Assembly: GCA_004794655.1 (NCBI GenBank)
Contig: SMMW01000085.1
Span: forward strand, 1,240,001-1,304,000
Direction: 5' to 3'
DNA from: Marisa cornuarietis
Lineage: Eukaryota; Mollusca; Gastropoda; Architaenioglossa; Ampullariidae
DNA: 64,000 bases
The position numbers and the translations under genes were made by a program. How positions within the stretch are numbered: the stretch's first letter is position 1; every line of letters begins with the position of its first letter. Shown in pieces: positions 29,401 to 41,400 of this stretch. The notes under the pieces were generated by a model that did no database searches, had not been told where the DNA came from, and saw only the letters and a program-made list of their open reading frames with translations.

Positions 29401-32400
29401 TATTTTATTGTCAAATTACTAGGAATTTAATTCCACGTTCAGAAATATTGAACTTCATCTATTCTTCCTGCACAGTATCTTTTCACTTTGTTTTGCAATC
29501 ATGTAACCATAATAATACTGGAAAATCTGGTGTAAAATAGCATATATCACCTACAATTGTTTTGCCCCCAAGACCATCTAACTCAATTTTTTTCTGTGAT
29601 TTCTATGGCTCAGAGAGTATACATAATGGGAGTAAGTATGTTTCCTGAATTAGCTTATCATATCTTGATACTGAAGTGTATATAGCATGGCAGTTCACCT
29701 GTGGCTAATGTTTCTCAGTGTCAGCTGATACTTTTTTCATCTTTTTCCATACTGTGTTTCAACTGAGCATTTTTATTAACAAGGCAAAGAAAATGCTGTG
29801 CTGCATTTTTGTTTTGTGACTATCCCCTCCCCCTCCTCTCCATGCCATTGCCCAGCAGACAAAGGCAGATGGAAAACAAGTTCACTGCTACCAACAAATT
29901 TATTTTTGCCTACATGTTTGAAATGTTTTCTTTTGGCTTTAGGTTTCTATTTCCTCACAATTTTGATGTGTCAGTATTAACCTGTCTTGCTGCTTAGAGT
30001 GACATTAGGAGAGAGAATGAAAATGTAAATATTGTTTCAAGTTTTTTGTGTGATGTCTTTATGCATGTAAGTGTGTGAAAATCCAGGGGGGTTTGGACAT
30101 CTTTAATACCTGCTTGAGTTTCCTTTTACTTTTATGTCCAAAACAGATACATATTACTAAAATATCCATGTCACCTATGCACATGGCAAAGATGACAACA
30201 AACAGCATAGTCACACAAATCTAGTTGTACAACACATTTCTAAGTTTAAACACTTTTAGCTCTTAAATCTATTTAGATAGTTTTATAGAAACTGTGCACA
30301 ACACAATTTTAGAACTTTTTTAAATTAAACTTGTTTTAATTAAAAATTTAAACTTGTAATAAAACTGTTAAATCCAGACATTTGTTTTGAGCGGCACATT
30401 TTTATATGCACTTTCGCAGTGCATCTAAATGGTATAGGAGTTTTTTTTTTCAAAAAGGCTTCTAAATTTGTTTTTTTAGAAAAGTTTTAAGTTGAAGAAG
30501 ATAAATTAAGACATATTTGTCCATATGGGAAAATGTCATGTCAAAATGACTGTAGATGCACCTTTGCTAATCATATTGATTTAGCACTTCTTGTGCTTGC
30601 ATACTGTTTTGCTGAACTTGTAGATTACAAAGGGAAAAAAAAATCTTCGTGAGAGAGAATGCAGTAATAGTTAAAAAAAGGTTCTCTCTCTGGTTTTGCA
30701 AGTTCCATTCATAAAGCAATTCCATTTGTATTTAAAGTGTTTAATTTTCAGCTTTTTTGTGGAATGCTTGTGCATTAATGTTAAGCATTAGTTTTTTTCA
30801 AACCAGTCTTTTTAACACTTACATTTTCCTGTTATTTCAATGGTGATCAGTCTGTCCTGTCCAGCAGTGGACAGTTTCCTCAGTGACGTGGCAGTAGTAT
30901 TGTCATGATGCCACTGAGCTGCAGCGCTTTATAAAGGGGAAAAGAGCTCATGTTGCTGCCCGCTACAACCTGTTTTTAATACAGGCAAAAAGACTCACAA
31001 AGGTGCATGAATAGTTAGGTACAGTATCAACAAGAAGAGAAACCATGTTCAAAGTTTGATGAATAAAATTCCTTTCCCTGTCGTGCGGAGGAATATAAAT
31101 CAAATACACACTCCTTCATCCACAAGTGATCTGTTCCACAACTTGATTGACTTCAAGACAGGCATTCAACAGAGTCAGGCAGGAGGGGTTGTGGGATGTG
31201 ATGCAAAAATTCAACACCAAAGAGAGGCTTGTTCAAGTCATCAAAGCTCTGTGCAAGAGCTGAATGAGTGCAGTACTATTCAACAATTATCTGAGAGTTT
31301 CATCAGACATGGGTAGGTGTCCTTCATGAGTGTCACTTCTAGTCTACACTGCTGACCATCTTTTCAGAGAACAGCATTCAAGAAACCCTTTATGAGCACC
31401 ACACTTCCCTCTCCATTAGTGTAAGTCCCATCTGTAACCTGTGCTTTTCAAACAAGATTGATCTGATGGCAACTTTGCTCACCTTTGCTGAAGACAGGCC
31501 TGAGGTGAGCCTTGTCAGCCACTGTTTCTATCCTTACCTCACCCCCACCCCCCAATGACTGGTAATGGTTGCCAGCTTAGCTGGTTGTCAGGTGGTTTCA
31601 CTCAAGTGATGGATGGTGATGAGTATCAGTTTTCAGAAGAGCTTCCATCATAGAAGAAGGCAGTATTGTGGCAGGTACATTCCTAGTGTCAGATCTGACC
31701 CCAACCCCATCTAACTACTGTTTTCAGTCAAGCACTGCATTCTTCACAAAACACAACTGGTCATTTTAGAACTGCATTCAATGGAAAGTGCTGGCAGAAA
31801 TGTAATGTGAGAAAGAACTGCCATAGCTGTGCTGCCATAGTTGATGATCCTGAACATAATTACAGGTGCAAGTCTGCACAAAGAGCATGTCTTCGCATGC
31901 CTGGTATTTGTGTGGCTGAGCATGCACATGTGTTTAGTCACAGTGACCTGTGTGTGTGTGTGTGGTGATGGAACATGATTTTTAAGTAAGCCATTTTTCT
32001 TATTTTGACCAATCATTGATGTTGTCAAATGGTGTTTGTAATTACCTGCTGAGCCTGAAGTGGTTGGTTAGCACAGAAATAGTCCTTAATTAAGTTATGT
32101 AATTAATTATCTATGCTACTGCAAGTTTTCCATGATGTGGTTAAAACAAGACATGACATTGTGATGTTTTACAAGCCATTCAAAAAGCTGCAAGCTTTGT
32201 TGTGGTTCACTTAAAGTTAACACTTGAAATTATTGTACATTGCTACACTTTTTTCCCCACAGTAGCCTCTTACAAAAAATTTTATAAATAAATGTAAAAT
32301 CTTTCATGTAGTCTTTTCTGTACATATTCATGATTTAAATAGTTTTATCTTAATCTGTATTTACGAAAATGAAATAATTGTTTTTCTGCATGTAATGTAT

Positions 32401-35400
32401 AACTATTTTTAAAGGATGGTGTAAAATAGGCGATTGTTGTGTAAGGGTTCAACAGATTGCAGAGCAGCAGATTTACTTACTTTATATTTTGTGTGCCTAT
32501 TATGTATGCACTCATTAACTGAAACTATTTAAATTTTCTTTTCAGGAAGGACGTCGCACTGGCATTCAGCTTCTCAGGTTTACTGTCACTGATTCTGACA
32601 CAGAAAGTAATGGGCCACCATTCTCATTTGACATCATTGCTGGTAATGGTGATGGAGCATTTCATGTGGATAACAATGGGGTGCTGTCCACTGCAGGCAA
32701 ACTGTCCAAAAATGTAAGAAGTACTTGGCTGTAACTTGTGTGCATAAATCTGTTCTGCTTTTAAGACAGACTGTTACAATGGTTCTGGCCCTTATCTATT
32801 AATATTTTTACATTTTCTACTGAGGCTAATACATTGTCTGAAACAGTCGTGTTTTCTTTCAGGTCAGAGAAAATTATGAGTTGATAGTGCGAGTGTTTGA
32901 CAGCGGAACACCACCACTCCATTCAGATAGCCAGGTTTCCATTCGTGTCGTTGATGACAGTCTGTGGCCGCCTGAGGTTCGAAACTTGTCCATCCACATT
33001 AGTTCCTGCATGGACTTTTTTCCTGGTGGTGTTATCGGCCAGATTGAGGCCCGTGACCGTGACCCGTATGACTCCTTGTCATTCAATATCATGTCACCCA
33101 ATAGACACTTGTTTGATGTGCACCGTGACGATGGTCGCCTTATTGCCTTGACAGGACTGGATGAAGGGGAGTACCTGGTGAACATAAGTGTCACAGACCA
33201 GAAGTTTACTCGATTTGGACAGGTAATTGGACACATCTATCTATAGTAAAGCCATAGAAAGGCATATCAAGAAACATGTTGAGACCATTGTGTTGTCACC
33301 CGTCAGCATCCTTTAAACAGTAATATATGAAAGAAATAGTCTTTTATCTTTAATTCTGCCTGTTAAGAACTGTTTTAAAATTGTTTTCTATAAAAAGATT
33401 TTTGCTAATTGTTTTCTTTTAGCCTTACTTGGGTTTTGATACTGTTGAGTTTTTTCGTGTTAAAGATATAATGGAGATAAAAAGATACATATGCAGAGGT
33501 TACAAAGTCATTGCATTACATTTTGGTATTATGTTTTATCCAACTTTATATATGTTTATCAGAATTTTGTTGCTTTATTTCCAGGTTCTGGTTACAGTAG
33601 TGTGTATGTCTAAAGAAATTGTTGACAATGCAATCACAATCCAGTTCGCTAACATGATCCCAGAGCAGTTCTATGCTAGTTACAAGAAGGAGTTTCAGCT
33701 CTTCCTCAAACAAAAACTCAGTGTACGTCTAAATGATGTCGAAATAATAAATGTTCAGCCATCTGCTGAAACCATCCACACCAGCAACAACAACAGACCT
33801 CCACGTAGTGCTCCTGAAAATGACCTGGATGTTCTCTTTGCTGTTCGAAAATCTCCAGATCGCTTCTTCAATAGGAAATCACTGAAAAGAAGAATCCAAA
33901 AACTGGTTGAAGAAATAGAATCCAGCTTGGCAGTGCATGTGCTACGTGTGTTTAGTGATGTGTGCACACGTGTGACGTGTGAGGCAGGGACATGTGTGGG
34001 AAGCGTTGTCTTTGATGACAGCAGCCTTGTGCCAGTAGTGGTGAATGGTGAAAGCTTTGTTTCTGCACGCCATTACTACACTCACCAATGTGTTTGCCTT
34101 GGCGGTACGTTTTGTTTCTTTTCTCCCAACAATATCATGTTGATCATGTCCATTAAGAGTCAATTTTCAATTCAGTTATTCAAATGTAGTTTTAAAGACT
34201 CAAGTCTCCCAAGATTACACATTTTGGTAGGTAGAGACAATTTAAGTTATTTAGTAAATTTTATCACCTGATATACACTGCTTTTTATCTAATTTCAAAG
34301 TTGGCAGTTAGTTCTGTAATCAGCAAGTCAAATATTGCTTCCACACATGAATAACATGCCACATCAAAACAGCATTTCCAGTCCGTGCATGTAAACAATG
34401 GCCAGTGATTGGAACAACGTATTGGATTCTTTGGAAGATCTTAGTTAATTTAGCACTAATACCAAAGAATAATATAAACCTCTTAATAACCTTGAAGTGC
34501 TGTATACTTTCTTATGTGTTTGAAGTTGATGATTTTGAGGGTTCCAAAATGCAAATATTAGAAGTAGATGAAAAGGTAGCAGACAACTAAGAACAGACAA
34601 CCAAGAACAACTTCCAACTGTTATGATTAGCATGAGTTGATGTTCATCTAGTTTTGCAAGATGCAGCTCTCCAAAAGAGACAAAAGCTTTTACATTTAAA
34701 AAAAATTGCAAAAAAGAAAAATCAGAGATAGATTTTCGGAAACATTGTAGATCATTATGATCCATGGTTCATTGTCCAAATCACCATCAAAATACAAACT
34801 GCTGTATGGGTATGACAACTTTCCTTACTAAAAAAGTGAACATGTTTTTGATGTCTTGCTTTATCTCCTCCTCTCATTTAGTGGAAGATTGCCAGGCAGC
34901 ACCTTGTGGGGAATCATTTTGTCAATCGTTCGAAGTCTGTGGAAAAGATGTGTTTGGGGATCCAGAATGTCAGTGCCCTGAGGGTCGCAATGGGCCACAA
35001 TGTCAGAATATAATCTCTCTATGCTCAGGCAACAAGTGTTCAGTTGGTTAGTTGTTTACCTTGGCTTGTTAAAACAGAAATTTGAGTAGGACTCTTACGA
35101 CTACAAAATATGTAGGGCATTTGTGATGTTACATACCCATTTCAAAATAACAAGCATACTTATTCTGTATATATTAACCTCAACATCAGCAGTAGAGAAG
35201 GATTCATTAAAGCAAGGGGGAAAAGAGCTCCAATTAATAATTCTCCTGGAAATTTTTTTTAAATAACAGCCGTCATAGAGGCTAGTCTGTCAGAAAATTT
35301 TAATGAGTTTCTTGTCTTCCTTACTAACACACCCATACCTCAATAAATAATAAAGTGCTAAAATTAAGCATGCACTGTATATTGCAAGAATGACAACTAA

Positions 35401-38400
35401 ATACTTTGGCATTTAATAGAAATTTTAACACAGTCCTCCCTTAGTCTAAGTTTCAATCTCATTTCATCGAATGGGTGGTTGTCATGTTGTTCTGCAGAGA
35501 GACCTCTGACATTCTCTGGCAAAAGCTATGCCAAGTGGACTCTGGGATACCCGACCCATAAGCGCATGGCCCTGTCCTTGCGAATTCGGACCCGCCAGTC
35601 TTCGTCCGTCTTGATGTATGCCAAAGGACAGGTGGACTATAGCATCCTGAGTGTGAGTTGCTTCTCATTAACCTGTTTAAACATTGTGACAGGAGAAGAG
35701 CTTTGATCATCCTTTGTCAAGGAGGGTAATCTTTAGTAAGTAGTACTACTTAAATACTTCCATCTTTTCCAGATTGAAGATGGGAATCTTGTCTACCGAT
35801 TCAATTGTGGCAGTGGAGAAGGTCAAGTTTGGGTCCCCGTGGACCTCAGTGATGGTCAATGGCACAGCATTTCTGTGGATCGCATTGGGCGCCAGGCAGA
35901 AGTCATCATAGATGGCGCCTACACAGCCATGGGACAGGCACCAGGTGTTCACGACAGTCTGAACTTGGACTTAGAAGAAGTGTACTTTGGTGCCAAAGTT
36001 GATGTTTTGTACAAAGGTTATCATAATATCAGCAAAGGATTTGAAGGCTGCATGGAGGATATAAGGTAAGGAGCATTTTCTGCAAGATTTAGCTAGCCAG
36101 CAGAACATTGTTTACTGTCAGTAATCAGCCTCACCAGATTTCATGGTCATTAAATATAAATTTAGATCATATGCCAGGCAGTAAGCATCAGGAGAATTGT
36201 AACTGTCATAGCTCTGATGTGAGCGAGTACTGTCTGATTTTAAACTGACCTGAATTACTGATGTCTGTCACTTATTCATACTCCTGAGAGATGTCTTACT
36301 TGGCTGACTGTATTTTTTGTTGTGCCTTTTTTTGCATTAAAGCTGGATCCAGCTGTCAAAAGCAGACTGGTTCAGTCTGATATATCACACCTTGATAGTA
36401 TATGGATGTTTATTTATAGTCTCCCAACAATGCACCTTGTCTGCCACTTTGCATTCCGTGTCTGCATCAAATTTGCACTCACTCAGCTAAATAACATTCA
36501 AGCTACAAGTGTTGCATAAAATCCTTACTGAAGGACAAACTGAGCAGTCTCTCAGCAAGACCAAATCATTCTCTACTTCTTTTTCACTTCTTCAATCAGC
36601 TTAATAGACACAATCAAATATGAAGACTGAAATATTGGCTCCACAATAAAAAACACAAATCCCAGTTCAGCACATACATGTATATACAATCGACATAAAC
36701 AACACCTCATACTGATGACAATTTTTCTAGCAGACAAAACATCTCTTAGCAGACAACACATTTTCTTACACAATAACATTCTTTCTAATGACTCTTAAAG
36801 AGAAGCATGTTGTGAAATTAGTCTTCTACCAAAAGTATGTCATATGCTGACAACATTTCTATAAATGTGACCAGTAATATGTTTTCTTTACTACAGAATG
36901 TTCAACGTACCTTTGCCATTCACTGGAAGCAATGACATTGCTCACTCCCAAGAATTTCAGGTTGTGGAGTTCCACTGCAAGGACAGTGGACCTAAGGTTA
37001 TGCCTCCCTTAGACAGTGAGTGAAAATCAAAATTAGTGACATTCCACATAAGTAGCCTTAAAGTCAGGGATCTTAAGTATACTTTTTATTTTGGATAAAG
37101 CACATCAACAAACATCGCTGAATGCCAATTTCTAGTTTTTTCACCAAATATGACAAAAACAAAATTGAATGTTTATTACAAAACACATTTTTATAGTCAT
37201 TTTTGTAGTCTTGGTTTCCTTGCAGGCACCACAATTCTTAAGATTTTCTAGTAAAGAATAGTGGCATATGGGCTAATTTTGGACTTGCTTGCTTGGCATG
37301 ATAATAGCTGTAGCACAGTGAATACATTGTTGTTCTCCTAGCAGATAAGATCCTGGAATTCATATATTTTAGGTGCTGTAAATAACCTTTTTAGTTTTAC
37401 AGTCTTACTAGGTGTAATTTCATATGTGAATGAAAGTTTGTCAAGCCATTTAAAAGAGTTCACAATTGTTCTCAGAGATCATTGGTTTGTGTGTCATTTG
37501 AAAGAGATGCAATTTATTTTGTGTTGACAGATGCATGCAGCAGCTCCCCATGTTTGAACGGGGGCATGTGTCAGCTGACTGGCTTCAACTATATTTGTGT
37601 GTGTCGTGGACGGTACAAAGGCAACAAGTGTGAAATCGACCCTGACCCTTGCCAAGACAGTCCATGTCAGAATCAGGGTAAGGCTGAAAGGGCCCAACGG
37701 TGAATAGTGGTGAACAGGGAGAGAGAAAGTGGTTGTTGAAAAGAAAAAAAATACGCTTGTTTACTTTCCTTGCAGAGATATTTTACTCTCTTTTTAATTA
37801 GTGCTTGTATAGAATTTTGTGTAAAATCAGGGGCTCTCAATTTATTCATACAGCATGCTGCGTAAAGTGAAAAATACATTTTTATCATAGTGATCTAACT
37901 TCTGTGAAGTACATTAAGTCCAGTACATTGTAATTCTACAAAGAGTGCAGCTTCTGTGGCTTTTCTTACTTCTACAGGTCAGTGCAGGATTGATGGAGAA
38001 GCACCAAATGCATTTACCTGCCGTTGCCCTGGTGACCTCTTGGGAATGCGCTGTACATATGGGTTGAAGTGTCACCCCAACACTTGCCAACATGGGGGTA
38101 CCTGCATCGAAGGTCCCACTTCAGCCCTCTGTCATTGTGCACCTGGCTTTGGAGGCAAGTTCAGTGACCAGAATGTTAGCATGAAACTGTCAGAATGCTT
38201 TCAAAATAAATAAATACAATATTTTACAAATCTAGAAGATAAATGCTGGCAGCACTTATGCATTTAAAAGATGATAAATTGGTGCTTCTTAGGTCACCAA
38301 ACAAGATAATACTGATATAAAATTTGTGCTTGCACACACACAGTTTAAATAACATATGATGATAAAAGTGTTTGTACATAAAATTACAGTAACATTTGAT

Positions 38401-41400
38401 GATGAGTGCATCTTGATATTGTTAGCAGCGTCAGATAGGTTTCCTATGTCAGATAACATGAAATGATGCAGTCCAAGCATGCTTCTATAAGAACCATGTA
38501 AACCAAGCAAGAGTCTATGGACCAGAACCAACTGTTTACTGCTGACTAAGGCCCTTCCTCCTTTCTTGGCCTTAGGTCTCTACTGTGACAAGTCTGTGGA
38601 TGTATGTGAATCAGCACCTTGTCAGAACATGGGCACCTGTCAAGCTATGGGTGAGGGAACATTCCAGTGTAACTGTCTCAGTGGTTTTTCTGGCCCGTCA
38701 TGTGAAAACCTCACCAGCACTGGTAATCTCCAGCTTTACTGTATAATTGGTAAGTATGAGCTTTATTGTTAGTCCACCTAGCCTAATAAAACAATGTTCA
38801 ATTCATCATATCCACAGTAAGAAAACCCAAGTGTGTGTGCTTATCCAACACAATGGAGCCTAACTGATTTTTGAAATGGGATGCATCAGAAATGTTACTT
38901 GGAATTTTTTTTTTAAATACCTAATGTCAAGGACACTGAATTAAAATAGCTGCAAATTATAGTGCTACATAGAATACTGGGGACAAAGCTTTTTCTTGTT
39001 GAGACTAAATGACAATAATTTTAGTGATCTTTATTGATATGAAACAGAAAGCATTTTAGCATATTTTTAAGGAAATATAAGTTTATTTAGAAATGTTTGC
39101 GACATTTACAAAATTGTATGAAAAACATGTGATTTTTAGTGAACAACTTTTTCTGTTTGGATGTAGTAACAACTTAAAAACAGATTCTGTTTGATTTTAA
39201 AACACACATGTTCCTGAAAACTAATTTTTAAAAAACAGCACAGCCTTCAACTACAACCTTTCAATAGCCAATCACATGTAGATATATAAATATATGTAAT
39301 GATGGAAGACATAGCTACAAAGCAGTTACTGTCCTATAAGCAGCTTGTAACAGATATATATATATATACTCTGATTAATTTCATATTTTTTTTCATCTTA
39401 ACTATATTGTCTGTTGATTATGTTTTTATGTGTGCATTTGTTCTCATTTGTCTGCTGTTATATACTGTATTGTACTTGCTAATGGTTTTTATAGTGTGCA
39501 TGCATATCATATTGAATAAGATTAATCAAGAATGTCCAAATATTAAACCAAACCTAAGTTTATTAATCAACACTGTCTTCTATGATCAGCCACAGATATG
39601 TGTTTGAGCAACTATGCATGCAATGATCTTTGATTCCAGTCATCTGTATAAACAGATTTGTGTATTACAAGGAATTTCTTATGTCCTGTAAAATGTGGGA
39701 GTAATGCATGAACGTCTTTGTGGGCACTACCTGAGTTTATATAAAATAGATGGGTGGCTTGGAAACCCATACTGGGAATGTCAGCAGATGAATGGTATCT
39801 CTATGGTTGTTTTTCAGCTGGTGGCACTGCAGGCTTTGTGGTTCTTGTGGCATTGTTCGTGGGATGGAGATGCTGGAGGAGGCGGAAGCGAGCTCGTCGG
39901 CGTTCCCGAGTCAATCGCAATATTGCTGACAGTGGCAATGAAATGTTACTCAGTGGTCTGGCCAAAGACCCACCAGAGCTGAAACGCAAAGTCAGCAACC
40001 CAGACCTTAGTGTTCCTGTCCTCAACATTCCCTCCCAGGTGACTAATGTGTCCATGGTCTTAATAATGATATAGATAATAGGCAATGAGAGGAACAAGGA
40101 TTCATGGTTAGATTTTTAATTCACTTCAGAATTAGACCATCTGTGCAGGATCTCATTTCTTTATGATTTTTCACAAACTTAAACATGCTCAAAATGACTT
40201 CTTGGATTAACTTGTTAAATATTTAACTTTTCCTGTACAACAGCTGTAGCAGACATGTATATATCATGTTCCAGTAGTTAAAATAAATTGTCCCCAAGCT
40301 ACATGTTAGACAAAAGTTAAAATATGGTTAGAATTTTGTGTTGGGTGTTTTGGTAGCCACCGCCAGTGCCAAATCGACCTGCATCCTACACTCCTAGCAC
40401 ACATGACTCCCTCAACATGCTCAACAATCTGGACTCAGTTCGGAACTATGGGAGTGCCGCTGATGAACTTCAGGTCACTGGCCTCCGTCACCACATTCCA
40501 GACTTCACAGAATACCTCCAGTCTTGTGCCTCAACATCAGCCCAACAACCTCGCAGTTCCAACACCTTGGTGGTACCAGTATTCTCCTGCCCGCCTCATT
40601 CTGTTCCTGGCTCAGACACAGAATCGATCCAGAAGGCACCATGGGAGTTTGAATATCCCAACATACTGGGCAATTATGAAGGTGAGAAGAAATTTATCGC
40701 TGCACATGTGGTAATGAGAATAGTCAAAATGGGAATGGCAGAATAAACTCATGTTTGCTGGAAGATACAATACACAAAGACAGACCTATTGACAGTGGAA
40801 ATACTTTATTAATTCTTGTGGATCCTTCCTCATTTAGAACATAGCAATAAAGAAAAATGTTTAAATAGTGTAGAACACTGAAAGGCATGAGGACTTTGTG
40901 TACAGAACTCAAAAAGAGAAATGGGTTTGTAGGTAACAAATTTTTGTGATCTCTGTTTGCTATATTGTATCTGCTTTTTATCTAATGCCCTAGGTTTGTG
41001 GAATTTTACTCTGAAGGGTTATTTTTTGTAATAAATTGACCATAGTACTAACACTTTGACATGTATTGAGCATGACCTGGTAAGATTTGTACAGTGACAT
41101 GCATATCTTGGTAGCGCACAGAAAAAATTTAGTTCAAATTTTAAACAACCAAAACTTAATACTTTCGATTTTGCAAGGATTTTTGGATACAATGAAGCAT
41201 TTAATTTAAATCAAAGCCATATGAAGGGGTTGTATTCCAGTGCCAGAAACACAATATGTAAAATATATTAAACATATGCACACATTCATTCACTATGACA
41301 GTCATAGCCCAAGCTGATTTTCAGTTAGTTAGTAAGTAGACCGCTTTCTGAAGTGAGGCTGCCAGACAGTCCTGATGTGTGGAAAACTGCAAAGATTCCA

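Larger units (their letters stand above)
28889..32545 (+). other. 3.7 kb intron between exons w24 and w25
   Basis: This contains a decayed copy of the GGGCCAGTTGCAC-type TIR element (about 30224-30500) and a broken non-LTR reverse-transcriptase relic (about 31130-31520). The remainder, including the AT-rich part at 28900-30200, has no recognisable feature. Confidence 0.7.

Noticed and set aside
32874..33236. A 120-codon minus-strand frame
   Set aside because: It lies entirely opposite the cadherin exon w26 and is the expected mirror of its codons.
33429..33584. Upstream extension of exon w27 through an open frame
   Set aside because: The frame is open, but exon w26 joins in phase 0 to the cag acceptor at 33585 and the extension is hydrophobic AT-rich intron sequence.
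38155..38170. An alternative GT donor at 38165 for exon w33
   Set aside because: It keeps frame but inserts four residues into the EGF C-x-C-x2-G-F-x-G-x2-C spacing and is a poor donor (gtgacc). The GC donor gives the exact spacing.
39299..39607. A 102-codon hydrophobic frame in the intron before the transmembrane exon
   Set aside because: It is AT-driven, has no splice sites that fit the Fat-like phases, and would add several membrane spans. The exon at 39818 already supplies the transmembrane helix.
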